From Neocallimastix lanati (nom. inval.) (taxonomy: Eukaryota; Neocallimastigomycota; Neocallimastigomycetes; Neocallimastigales; Neocallimastigaceae), in the NCBI GenBank assembly GCA_016946835.1, contig JACVTC010000157.1, positions 124,001 through 188,000 on the forward strand: a stretch of 64,000 bases of DNA, given 5' to 3'. Below, piece after piece: positions 1 to 10,086 of this stretch. The notes below the pieces were generated by a model. That model ran no database searches and had not been told where the DNA came from. It saw nothing but the letters and a program-made list of their open reading frames with translations. The position numbers and the translations under genes were made by a program. Numbering within the stretch: the stretch's first letter is position 1; each line of letters begins with the position of its first letter.

Positions 1-342
1 TCGATAAATGTATTAATTATTTTTATTTAACATTGTAATACTTAATAATATTTTAGTAGTTTATTATATTTTATTATTAAATTTTTATTATTAAATTTTT
101 ATTCTAATCCAATCAAATAACTATTCTAAATGTATAAAAAGAACAAAGTAGTACAATACTTTAGTTCTCTCTCTTTTTCTTACAATTTTATTATTATATT
201 ATTTTTTGATATTTTTGAGTTTAAATGATAAATTTAGATAATTAAATTAAAATAAAATTAGTTTAAATAATTAAATTTAAATAGTTTAAATAATAAATTA
301 GTATAGTTTAAATAATAAAATTAGAATAGATTAAATAATAAA
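1..342. other. AT-rich flank, no gene seen
   Basis: No open frame or RNA gene is supported. The stretch is mostly A/T with short TTTAAATAAT-type repeats. Its last five bases (338-342, ATAAA) are the left target-site duplication of the LTR that starts at 343. Confidence 0.6.
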
Positions 343-819
343 TGTAACAAATCTTAATGTTACTTAAGATTGTTATAAGGTTTTTTACACAAAAGGTTCT
401 CGACACTAAAGTAATTCAAAATATGTTTTATTAAAATAAGTTTTTTTTTTTATTAGTAAAAATATAAATTAATATTTTATTAATTAATCATTGTAATATT
501 TTAAATTACTTTAAAATTAATTAATAAAAGCACAAGTAAAAAAATTTTATTATGAAATTTTACACCTATTTATAGTTTTTCAGGAAAATTAATTATTTTA
601 AGTTATCAGTTGTTATTAGTAATTATTAGAAATAAAAGAAAATTAAAGAAAATTAAAGAAAACAAGTTTTCTTTCTAGAAAATGAATCTTAGATAAAAAA
701 TGATAAAAAATATTAATAAAATAGATTTTTCTAGTTTTATCGGTTCAATTGTTTAACCGATAAACACTAGTATTTTCTTTAATATTCTAGTTATAATAAA
801 TAAAAAGTTATTAAAATTT

Positions 820-891
820 GGAAAGATTGGGTGTCGAACCCTAAGGGTTCAGCCCGATGGTTATGGTAACTTACCATTGAACCATAGTTAC
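820..891 (-). promoter_or_regulatory. tRNA-like Pol III promoter block inside the LTR
   Basis: On the minus strand, TGGTTCAATGG (874-884) fits the A-box consensus at every constrained position. GGTTCGACACC (830-840) fits the B-box consensus. Spacing and order are those of a tRNA gene. The D-arm resembles tRNA-Gly/Asp types. The anticodon arm and acceptor stem do not fold convincingly, so this is a tRNA mimic or relic and not a functional tRNA gene. Position 1 is inferred at 891, seven bases before the A box. Confidence 0.65.
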
Positions 892-908
892 TAATTTACT
901 AGTTATGA

Positions 909-1808
909 TGTAAAGAATAATAATTAATTTTTATTAAAATAAAAAATAATTATTAATCTTTATTAAATAAAATAATAATTATTTAATAAAATTTATTAAC
1001 TTTATTATAAAATATTTTTAATATAAAATTATTATTAATAATTTAAAATTAATATTGTAAAATTATTATTCTTTATCATTGTATTAATTAATAATATTAA
1101 AATAATTAAACATTAATATTTTTTATATTTGTTAAAATTCATTTGATAATTATATGTTAAGTTTTAATTTAAATAATTGTTACATTAATATAATTTTAAA
1201 CAAATCTAATATAAATTATAGAATTATAATTTAGAAATAATTATAAAATTATATTAAAATCATAATGTAACAAATCAAATGAAAAAAGAATAATTAATAT
1301 TTAAAAAATTAATTAAAATAAAACAATGTCATGTATAATTGACATTGTTTAAATAAAACAAATGTTAATTGAAGTTTTCCGATTGGAAAATATCGGTTTT
1401 TATTCAATTAACATATGATCAATTTTATTAATAATTGATCATTAAACTTTTTAGGTTTTTCTCCCAAATCTTTTCCTAAAAAGTTATTCATTAAGATTTG
1501 GAACTTTACTATAAATAATTCTTGATTTTCTTTATTTTGAAAATCAAGAGTTATTATTATAAGAATATAATTATAATAATAAACAAAATAAATTTTTAAT
1601 TTTTTAAAAATAACAAAATCTAAATAAAAATTATTTTTAATAAAAAATATTTTAATAAAAATTTTATTTGAACTAATCTCTTATAATAAACTCCTACCCT
1701 ATTTTAAGTTTCGTTAAGTATTTTCTTTTTTTTTAATTTCTCGATTAATATTAGTATTAATTGTAGAAAAGGGTTAAATTTAATTAAGTTTAAATTTAAT
1801 TCTTTACA
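909..1808 (+). repeat. 5' LTR of element 1 (LTR-S family)
   Basis: It begins TGTAAAGAATAATAATT and ends TTCTTTACA. A TATA-like TATAAATA lies at 1510-1517, and about 30 bp downstream is AAGAGTTATTAT (1546-1557), a plausible transcript start and the partner of the primer-binding site. A 20-bp imperfect inverted repeat (ACAATGTCATG...GACATTGT) lies near 1323-1350. The family signature AATCAAGAGTTATTATTATAA recurs in the solo copies on both strands. Confidence 0.9.
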
Positions 1809-1820
1809 ATAATAACTCTT
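1809..1820 (+). other. Primer-binding site, self-complementary to the LTR
   Basis: ATAATAACTCTT directly abuts the LTR and is the exact reverse complement of AAGAGTTATTAT at 1546-1557 in the LTR, where the transcript should begin. This is the arrangement known from Tf1/sushi elements, in which the 5' end of the RNA folds back as primer. I see no tRNA 3'-end complement here. Confidence 0.6.
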
Positions 1821-1917
1821 ATTTATAAAAAAAAAAAAATATATAGTAATAATAATAATAGAAATAGTAATAATAATAGTAATAATAATAGATAAAATAG
1901 TAATAATTATAATAATA

Positions 1918-1968
<51 letters not shown>

Positions 1969-2075
1969 ATATAATATACTGCTCTAACAATATATTTTAG
2001 ATAATTTTGAATCTAGATAAATAAATTAATAAATAATTAATTTCAAAAAAAAAAAAAAATATATAATTATAAGAT
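1821..2075 (+). other. Element 1 leader: (TAA/TAG)n and a 45-base poly(A)
   Basis: Untranslated leader between primer-binding site and gag-pol. It holds (AAT)n-type repeats at about 1845-1920 and an uninterrupted run of A from about 1921 to 1965. Confidence 0.8.
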
Positions 2076-5000
2076 ATGGAAACTACTGAGAACCAAAAGG
2101 AAGAAATAAGCAAAATAAATAAAAATGTGGATGCTTCTAAGTTCATTGAGGCTATAACAGAGTTCGTTCCTACCTTTTTCTCACCTGGAGGGATGCTACT
2201 AAAGGAAAGTGAGAAGAAGAACAATGGAAGTGTTTTAGAAACAATTATACAGAGCGAAAATTTCTTTGCCGACCATCCAAATTCTTTCCTGTCAGATGAA
2301 ACCAAAAATACTTATGTAATTAATAAGTTAGGAGGACTTGCAAAGAAATGGGGGTTATCTTTGCTTGTGGATGGTACCCTGAGCACTTTAAAGTATGAAG
2401 AATTCAAAAATCTCTTACTTGAAAATTTTGACTCCGGAAACGAAAAGAAACAAAAATATATTCTTATAAATAAACTTATAAACTTACAACAACAAAAGTT
2501 GGGGAAAGCCGCAGAATATACCATCGAATTTAGAAAAATTGCTTCAAGACTGGGATGGCCAGATAGTGTCTTTATAGATATTATTGGAAAGGGACTAATA
2601 GATCAAGTCAGAGATGAATTTGATAAAGTAAAAAACCCAAAGACTTTATTTGAGGCAACCAATATAATAATAAACATTGATAAGAAATGCTACATCGAAA
2701 ATAGTTTAAGAGGTTGTAGCTCTGAAGATCCTAGAAGAAAAAGTAAAACTTTTGGAAGAAAGAAATATGAGTTAAATAAGACAAGTAATAAAAACTTCTT
2801 TAAATCAAAATTTAACAATAAACAGAAGAAAGAAGTCCTCTCTGCAAACTACACTCCGGACAAGTCAACTACTATGGTTACTACGTTTGTAATTCTTTTA
2901 AACGAACGAAAACAAAAAATAAACTTTCTTATTGATTCTGGATCAGCCAAAAGCTTTATGTGTAAGAACTTCATAATTGCTAATAGGATCCCGACTTCAG
3001 GACTTACTTCCCCCATAAACATCCAATTGCCTAATAGTAAGAGTATGACTATTAAGCAAGTAACAAAACCAGTAAAAATTAAATTCTTAGATCACGAAGA
3101 GAAATATGAATTTCTTGTGGGAAACTTACAGCTTAATGGAATTAGTGGAATCCTCGGAAGAGATTGGCTTTCTAAGCACAATCCTTATATCGATTTTAAA
3201 AATAACAAGATATATTTCTTAGAATGTTTCTGTAGTAATCATTGTCCTTCAGCAAAAGGAAACAAATTTGTTTTTCATTCCTCTGAAGTAGCCGCGCCAA
3301 TGGTTGACGATACTACTGATTCAATAATTCCTTCTTCCATTTCAGAAGATGAACTTTACGAAAATGATATATGCGGAGCTATGCCCGAAATTAAAAAAGA
3401 ACTTTCAAGGACAGAAAAAATAATTAACAAATATTACAAATATCTAACTCTTGTGTTTAAAAAACAGGAGGCTGACAAATTGCCTCCACATAGGCCATAC
3501 GACATATCCATTGATCTTATCCCTGGAAGTCAACTCTATTTTGGTCCAATTTACTCATTGTCACAAGTCGAAATGAGTGCACTTAAAGATTATATCAAAG
3601 AAAATATTATTAAAGGATTCATAAGAAAATCCAGATCACCCGCTGGTGCTCCAATTTTATTTGTAAGAAAACCAGATGGAACCCTCAGACTTTGTGTTGA
3701 TTATCGGAGGCTAAACGCAGTAACTATTAGAAATAGCTATCCTCTACCAAGAATTAATGACTTGATTGAAGCCTTTAAGGGATCCAAAATATTTTCAAAG
3801 TTAGACCTAAGATCGGCCTACAATCTTGTTAGGGTTAAAGAAGGCCATGAATATCTCACAGCATTCAGAACTCCCATCGGCCATTTCGAATACTTGGTGA
3901 TGCCCTTCGGATTAAGAAATGCTCCGTCCGTATTCCAGCATTTTATTCAAGATGTCCTTGGTGAACTTATTGGTGATCACGTCCAAGTTTACTTGGATGA
4001 TATAATTATTTACTCAAATAATCTTGAAGATCATATCGTTCATGTTAAAAATGTGCTTTCGTTATTAATAAAAAATGGCCTATATGTTAAGAAAGAAAAA
4101 TGCGAATTCCATGTTAAAGAAACAACTTTCCTTGGATTTACAATTTCGGTTAACGGCCTCACAATGGATCAAAATAAAGTAAAATCGATAATTGAATGGC
4201 CAACTCCTAAGAATGTTAAGGAATTACAAAGTTTCCTTGGACTTTGTAATTTCTATCGAAGATTTATAAAAAATTTTGCCGAAATTATGGAACCTCTCCG
4301 CATACTTTTGAAGAAAAATAGTGAATATATCTGGAATGATCAAGCCGAAAATGCTTTCAAAAATCTCAAAAAATCTTTTTTATCCAATGAAATCCTTATC
4401 TTTCCAGACTATAACAAAGAATTTATTGTCGAAACAGACGCAAGCAACTATGCTATTGGTTGTGTCTTATCTCAAATCTCAGAAAATGATCAGCTACTTC
4501 ATCCTATTGCGTTCTACTCAAGGTCTCTTAACTCGAATGAAAAGAACTATACAATTTATGATAAGGAACTCCTTGCCGTTATAACAGCCTTTGACGTATG
4601 GAGGCACCATTTAGAAGGTGCGAAGTATCCAATTCAAGTTATAACGGACCACAAAAACTTGTTGTACTTAAAGAAACCACAACATTTAAATCAACGACAA
4701 ATACGATGGAGTCTCTTCTTATCTAAATTTGATTTTCGTATTTCCTACAGACCTGGAACTAAAAGTGGAAAGCCAGATTCCTTATCAAGAAGGCCGGATT
4801 ATCAAGAAAATAATTTCCCAATAGCATGTGCCATTCCCAATGACAACCCAATATGCTGTACAGCTTATGAAAAAATTGATAAATTAATCGATTTACAAAA
4901 ACAAGACAAATTCTGCAAAGAAACAATGAGCAAACTAAAATCTAAATCAAAAGAAATCAAAAGCTCATTGTTTAGTCTTATTCGTGGTGTTCTACACTTC

Positions 5001-6116
5001 CAAGGACGAATAATAGTGCCATCTCTTCTTAGAACAAAGATTTTACAATCTTTTCATGACTCCCCTTTAGGCGGTCACCAAGGAATCCATAAAACTATGG
5101 ATAAATTAAAACGTTATTATTGGTGGCCTAACATGAGGAAGGATGTTGAAAACTACATCCTATCTTGTGAAACTTGCGGAAGATGCAAAACCAGAAGACA
5201 TAAGCCTTATGGTAAACTTCTTCCTCTCCCGGTTCCTAAAAAACCATGGGAGATTATCGGTGTTGACTTTATTGTCTCATTGCCAAGTTCTCAAGATTGC
5301 TCGTGTATCATGGTTGTTTCGGATCACCTCACCAAAATGATCCATTTGGTTCCCTGTTCGGATGTTCCTTCAGCAGATCTTACTGCTAAGCTTCTTCTTT
5401 TCAACGTTTTTAGATATCACGGGTTCCCTAAAACGATCGTTTCCGATCATGGTAGTCAATTTTCTTCGGAATTTTGGACTTCTCTTTGTTCTGCTTTGCA
5501 TATTCAGCCTAATCTCGCCACTGCTCACCACCAACAGTCTAATGGCCAAATTGAACGTGCAAATGCCGTTGTGGAACAATATCTTCGCTGCTACTGCTCT
5601 TCAGCACAAAATGAATGGTGTTATTACCTGCCTTTATGTGAATTTGCCTATAATAATTCGCTCCATCAGTCTATTGGTGTCTCTCCCTTCTATGCCAATT
5701 TTGGATTTAATCCAAATAGTATTATTGATTCCCCTCCAATTCTTTTGAAGGATAATGCTTCAGTTCTTACAAGAGACTGGTCGGCCCATTTTCAATCTCT
5801 TCAAGCTCATCTGGTCAAAGCTAAAGAAGATTTCAAAAAGTATAATGACCTCAAGAAACAACATGGTCCAAATTTTAATATTAACAATAAAGTGTGGTTA
5901 AAAAGATATTATTTCACCAACGAGCCGGCGAAGAAGCTAGCTTCACAATACTTAGGTCCATTCAGAATAACGGAAAAATTAAAACGCATGAATTACCGGT
6001 TGGAACTTCCAAGTAATTTACACTTACATCCAATATTCCACATCTCCCAATTGGAACCCTACGTTGAAAGAAATCAAGATTTAAAAGAGCATTCCAATTA
6101 TGGGAACACATCCTAA
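2076..6116 (+). CDS. Gag-pol polyprotein of Ty3/gypsy element 1
   Basis: A single 1346-residue frame encodes every enzymatic part of a Ty3/gypsy element. Residues 1 to about 250 are gag-like and lack a CCHC zinc knuckle. An aspartic protease follows, with active-site DSG at 287-289. The reverse transcriptase has VDYRRLN, MPFGL and catalytic YLDD at 639-642. RNase H has ETDASN, and the integrase has an HHCC zinc domain followed by D1064, D1124 and E1160 with D-35-E spacing. The C-terminus ends after the conserved HPIFHISQLEPY motif with no chromodomain. One fused frame of this length is what Tf1-like elements use. The start is the first ATG after the leader, giving METTENQKEE. It looks whole. 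Confidence 0.93.
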   Translation: METTENQKEEISKINKNVDASKFIEAITEFVPTFFSPGGMLLKESEKKNNGSVLETIIQSENFFADHPNSFLSDETKNTYVINKLGGLAKKWGLSLLVDGTLSTLKYEEFKNLLLENFDSGNEKKQKYILINKLINLQQQKLGKAAEYTIEFRKIASRLGWPDSVFIDIIGKGLIDQVRDEFDKVKNPKTLFEATNIIINIDKKCYIENSLRGCSSEDPRRKSKTFGRKKYELNKTSNKNFFKSKFNNKQKKEVLSANYTPDKSTTMVTTFVILLNERKQKINFLIDSGSAKSFMCKNFIIANRIPTSGLTSPINIQLPNSKSMTIKQVTKPVKIKFLDHEEKYEFLVGNLQLNGISGILGRDWLSKHNPYIDFKNNKIYFLECFCSNHCPSAKGNKFVFHSSEVAAPMVDDTTDSIIPSSISEDELYENDICGAMPEIKKELSRTEKIINKYYKYLTLVFKKQEADKLPPHRPYDISIDLIPGSQLYFGPIYSLSQVEMSALKDYIKENIIKGFIRKSRSPAGAPILFVRKPDGTLRLCVDYRRLNAVTIRNSYPLPRINDLIEAFKGSKIFSKLDLRSAYNLVRVKEGHEYLTAFRTPIGHFEYLVMPFGLRNAPSVFQHFIQDVLGELIGDHVQVYLDDIIIYSNNLEDHIVHVKNVLSLLIKNGLYVKKEKCEFHVKETTFLGFTISVNGLTMDQNKVKSIIEWPTPKNVKELQSFLGLCNFYRRFIKNFAEIMEPLRILLKKNSEYIWNDQAENAFKNLKKSFLSNEILIFPDYNKEFIVETDASNYAIGCVLSQISENDQLLHPIAFYSRSLNSNEKNYTIYDKELLAVITAFDVWRHHLEGAKYPIQVITDHKNLLYLKKPQHLNQRQIRWSLFLSKFDFRISYRPGTKSGKPDSLSRRPDYQENNFPIACAIPNDNPICCTAYEKIDKLIDLQKQDKFCKETMSKLKSKSKEIKSSLFSLIRGVLHFQGRIIVPSLLRTKILQSFHDSPLGGHQGIHKTMDKLKRYYWWPNMRKDVENYILSCETCGRCKTRRHKPYGKLLPLPVPKKPWEIIGVDFIVSLPSSQDCSCIMVVSDHLTKMIHLVPCSDVPSADLTAKLLLFNVFRYHGFPKTIVSDHGSQFSSEFWTSLCSALHIQPNLATAHHQQSNGQIERANAVVEQYLRCYCSSAQNEWCYYLPLCEFAYNNSLHQSIGVSPFYANFGFNPNSIIDSPPILLKDNASVLTRDWSAHFQSLQAHLVKAKEDFKKYNDLKKQHGPNFNINNKVWLKRYYFTNEPAKKLASQYLGPFRITEKLKRMNYRLELPSNLHLHPIFHISQLEPYVERNQDLKEHSNYGNTS

Positions 6117-6125
6117 AGGGTGCAA

Positions 6126-7054
6126 TGTAAAGAATAATAATTAATTTTTATTAAAATAAAAAATAATTATTAATCTTTATTAAAATAAAAAATAATTATT
6201 AATCTTTATTAAATAAAATAATAATTATTTAATAAAATTTATTAACTTTATTATAAAATATTTTTAATATAAAATTATTATTAATAATTTAAAATTAATA
6301 TTGTAAAATTATTATTCTTTATCATTGTATTAATTAATAATATTAAAATAATTAAACATTAATATTTTTTATATTTGTTAAAATTCATTTGATAATTATA
6401 TGTTAAGTTTTAATTTAAATAATTGTTACATTAATATAATTTTAAACAAATCTAATATAAATTATAGAATTATAATTTAGAAATAATTATAAAATTATAT
6501 TAAAATCATAATGTAACAAATCAAATGAAAAAAGAATAATTAATATTTAAAAAATTAATTAAAATAAAACAATGTCATGTATAATTGACATTGTTTAAAT
6601 AAAACAAATGTTAATTGAAGTTTTCCGATTGGAAAATATCGGTTTTTATTCAATTAACATATGATCAATTTTATTAATAATTGATCATTAAACTTTTTAG
6701 GTTTTTCTCCCAAATCTTTTCCTAAAAAGTTATTCATTAAGATTTGGAACTTTACTATAAATAATTCTTGATTTTCTTTATTTTGAAAATCAAGAGTTAT
6801 TATTATAAGAATATAATTATAATAATAAACAAAATAAATTTTTAATTTTTTAAAAATAACAAAATCTAAATAAAAATTATTTTTAATAAAAAATATTTTA
6901 ATAAAAATTTTATTTGAACTAATCTCTTATAATAAACTCCTACCCTATTTTAAGTTTCGTTAAGTATTTTCTTTTTTTTTAATTTCTCGATTAATATTAG
7001 TATTAATTGTAGAAAAGGGTTAAATTTAATTAAGTTTAAATTTAATTCTTTACA
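6126..7054 (+). repeat. 3' LTR of element 1
   Basis: Same sequence as 909-1808 apart from a 29-bp tandem duplication about 20 bp from the start. A short purine-rich stretch (AAAGGGTGCAA) precedes it and may be the polypurine tract. It ends TTTACA and is followed by the TSD TATGA. Confidence 0.9.
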
Positions 7055-7369
7055 TATGAGTTTCGTTACAATAAAAATAAAATAGTTTATTTTAAATAAA
7101 GTTAGAATTAAAAATAATTTAAGTTTTGTATTAAGTGTTTAAAGGTTTTTAGTGTTTGGTTAATAGTTTTAATAATTATAGTTGTTAGTTAAATTATTTA
7201 TATTAGGTTATATTAATTTGAATAATTTATTTTAGTTTAAATTGTTTAGTATTTAGATTTTTAAATTAGAATAATAGATTAGAATAATAGAATAGAATTT
7301 AAAATTTTTTTTAATTATTAGAATATATTATTTTATGATAAAAATTCTTCAATACTGTACCATTGTGTA

Positions 7370-8040
7370 TGTAATAGCTATACTAAAACTAAAATTAATA
7401 TAACTATTATCTACAATTTTAATATTATTTTTACATAATATTAAAATTGAGAAAATAAAAATTAAAAAAAAATAAAAATTATACTTAATTATGCAGAGTT
7501 TATTATAAGTAAATATAATAAACAATAACCAAGCTACAGTAGAATAGTAGTTGTAAATATTTTTAAAATAAAAAAAAAAACTTTTATGGTTAATAATAGT
7601 TTTTTGATATATAAATAAAAAATTTATTTTATTTGTTATTATTTATTATATTTTCTTAAAATAATAACTCTTGATTTCTCAAAGAGAATTCAAAAGTCCT
7701 ATTTATATTTTTTTAAAAAATTAATCGGTTAAATAAATTTATTTTCTAATCTTAACAAAAAATCTATTTAGGAAAAAATTAGAAGAAAAACCTAAATAGT
7801 TTTTCGATCAATATTCTAATCATATTGATCATCGTATAATTAAAGAAAACCTATTTGTTAGGAAAAACATTAATTACCGATTTTCTAATTAATTATTAAA
7901 ATATTAAATATTGATAGGATAGGAATTAATAAAAAAAAGGATTTTTTTTTTTTCATTTAAAAAATAAAAATTAAATAATATAATAGATTAGATACATTTA
8001 TAGTTTATAATACATTATAAAATACATAATTCATTTTAAT
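7370..8040 (-). repeat. LTR-S family remnant, right end lost
   Basis: It starts TGTAATAGCTATAC, and its first 150 bp align by eye with the solo LTR at 10087 (TTGAGAAAATAAA, then GAGTTTATTATAA). It carries the family block AATAATAACTCTTGATTTCTC at about 7663-7683 and the GATCAATATTC...ATTGATCATCG inverted repeat. The expected CTTACA end is not found before the next LTR begins near 8041, so no TSD can be given. Old, broken copy. Confidence 0.6.
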
Positions 8041-8604
8041 TGTAACGTGCTTCTATTGTAACGGTGGGACGAGGTATAGAAACACAGAAAGGAGAAAACT
8101 CAATAAGTTTACACTATCTGTATAAATAATTCGTTTTATTAAAAATATTTTTTATTAATTATAAAATTTAAAGTAATTATTAATATTAATCAACAAGGTA
8201 ATATTTCGAATTACTTATACGTTAAATTATTATTAATAAAAGCACGAAGAAAAATATTTTCATTCGTGAAGTTCGCACTATTTATACTTTTAACGGAAAA
8301 ACAGTTTTAACATGTAAAAATAATTTTAAAGAAATATTTAGAAACATGTTTGTAATAATTAATAATGTAAAGTTTCTAGAATATAGATTTTAATTGATGA
8401 AAATGAATCTTATCAAAAAAGAATAAAATAATTTATATAATAAGAATTTCTAAATTCATTTCGGTTGAATTACGAACCGAAATATTATTTAACTTTCTAT
8501 AATTTATACAGAAAGAATATTCAAGAAGATATTATTAATAATTAATAAAATAATTAATAAAATAATTATTTATGCAAAATGGGTTAAGGTGTGAGTCGAA
8601 CCCA
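8041..8604 (-). repeat. LTR-T remnant with B-box
   Basis: It aligns with 343-908: both have TTATTAATAAAAGCACRAG, a TATTTATA stretch, CATTTCGGTT...AACCGAAAT-type inverted repeats and a terminal tRNA-like part. The B-box GGTTCGACTCA lies at 8592-8602 on the minus strand. The A-box half expected to its right is missing or was lost where the next LTR begins. Boundaries are approximate. Confidence 0.55.
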
Positions 8605-9497
8605 TGAAGTATACATCTAATTATAATTAATAATTTATTTAATCATATATTAAAATTTTATTTAGTTTAATATTAAAAATTTATATAATTAAATAATTTT
8701 TATACATTTAAAATAATATTAAATTTATTTAATTATTCACTTAATTATTAAATTTATTAGTTTTAGTTTTCTCTCACTTATTAAATCATAAACTAAAACG
8801 CTATTCTGTATTCTATCATGTATTCCGTACTGTATTAATCATGTATTTTATTATTAATGTATTGTTTTATATTTTTTATGTAAAGTTCTATAAAATAGAA
8901 CTAAATAGATTAAATTTTAAATTTTATGATCGAAATAATTTTCATTATTTTATTATTTTATTTTCGATCATTATATTAGACTAAGTAATCGGTTAATTAA
9001 GGTTTTTCCAATTACTTCTTAAAAGTAATCGATTTTACTTAATTAACGCGATGATCGATATGGATAGAATATCGATCAAAAAACTTATCTAGGTTTTTCT
9101 TCTAGTCTTTTCCAAGAAAAGAGATTTGTTAAGATTAGAACCCCATTTGATTTTAACCTTATTTTGACAAAAAAGTATAAATAAGGCTCTTGAGTTCTCT
9201 TTGAGAAATCAATAGTTATTATTATAACAATTATAATATAATAATAATAACAATAGATTTAACATTTAAAATTTCTAATAAATAATAAAACAAATTATTT
9301 TAATAAAACAAATTTTATAATTAAAACTTTTCTTTATCAATTTTAGTGTTTCGTCTATTATAATTCGTTATAATAAACTCGAAAATTAGAAAGAACCATA
9401 GGTAAGTATGATTCTTTTCTAAACCTTTAATATTAGCAGTTAGACCTAATATTAATGATTAATAATTTAATTATAATTTTTTAATTAAATTATTACA
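8605..9497 (+). repeat. LTR-S family copy, plus orientation
   Basis: The order of blocks is that of the family: TTCGATCATTATATTAGA, AATCGGTTAATTAAGG, GATCGATAT...ATATCGATC, TTTTCTTCTAGTC, TATAAATA, then GAGAAATCAATAGTTATTATT. The right end is ATTACA at 9497. The left end is approximate (possibly TGAAGTATACATC at 8605), and no clear TSD was found. Confidence 0.55.
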
Positions 9498-10081
9498 AAC
9501 TATGGTACAGGACTTTTCATTTATTTATTTTCAATAATAATATATTCTAATTAATTCTAATTAAACTTATTTATTTATTTCCGAATATTATCTAAACTAA
9601 TTAAACTCAACATTAATATTCTAATGTTTTTAAATATTAACTAAGCTCTCTTTTATTTTATTTTAAACCCCTTAACTAACTTAATTATTATTTAAACTTA
9701 AAACTATTATATTAACAACACAGCTTAACACTAAATTAAAACACCCTTAATTTATTTTACCTTATTTTATTCTAAAATTTAATTTATAAAATTTGAGAGA
9801 GAGTTTTTAATATTTTTTGATTTTACAAGTTATTTATAGAATTTAATGAAGTTTTTTAATTGGTTCAAATAAATTTTTAATTAATTAAAATAAAATAATG
9901 TATAAAAAATAATAAAATAATATATAAAAATAATAAAAATTAAAATAAAAATAAAATAAAAGTAAAAATACAAATAAAAATATAAAATAAAAATAAAGAT
10001 ATAAGATAAAAATAATATAATAAAAAGAAATAAAAACAAATATAAAATAATAAATTTTATAATATAAGCAATATTAGATTG
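9498..10081. other. AT-rich spacer between inverted LTRs, no gene seen
   Basis: Low-complexity A/T with short (AAAATA)n runs at about 9890-10040. No open frame, RNA gene or LTR end is recognised. Confidence 0.5.
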
Positions 10082-10086
10082 TTCCG

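Larger units (their letters stand above)
909..7054 (+). mobile_element. Full-length Ty3/gypsy LTR retrotransposon (element 1), looks whole
   Basis: The element is 6146 bp, bounded by TG...CA LTRs of 900 and 929 bp. A perfect 5-bp target-site duplication TATGA lies at 904-908 and 7055-7059. The parts in order are 5' LTR, primer-binding site, AT-rich leader, one gag-pol frame and 3' LTR. The LTRs appear identical apart from a 29-bp tandem duplication near the start of the 3' copy, so the insertion is young. No breaks are evident in the coding region. It sits inside an older LTR (343-7070). Related solo LTRs lie at 10087-10969 and 15200-16178, with remnants at about 7370-8040 and 8605-9497. Confidence 0.93.
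343..7070 (-). repeat. Older solo LTR of the tRNA-headed family (LTR-T), split by a younger element
   Basis: Read on the minus strand, the LTR starts TGTAACGAAAC at 7070 and ends at 343, giving TG...CA ends. The direct repeats ATAAA at 338-342 and 7071-7075 are its target-site duplication. Positions 909-7054 plus one copy of TATGA are a later insertion, so the LTR itself is about 577 bp. It is related to the remnant at 8041-8604: both carry a TTATTAATAAAAGCAC stretch followed by a TATTTATA promoter-like stretch. No internal retroelement sequence flanks it, so it is a solo LTR fossil. About 65-95 bp inside its 5' end lies a tRNA-like block (820-891). Confidence 0.8.

Noticed and set aside
820-891. 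A functional tRNA gene
   Set aside because: A and B boxes are good, but acceptor and anticodon stems do not pair and it lies inside an LTR.
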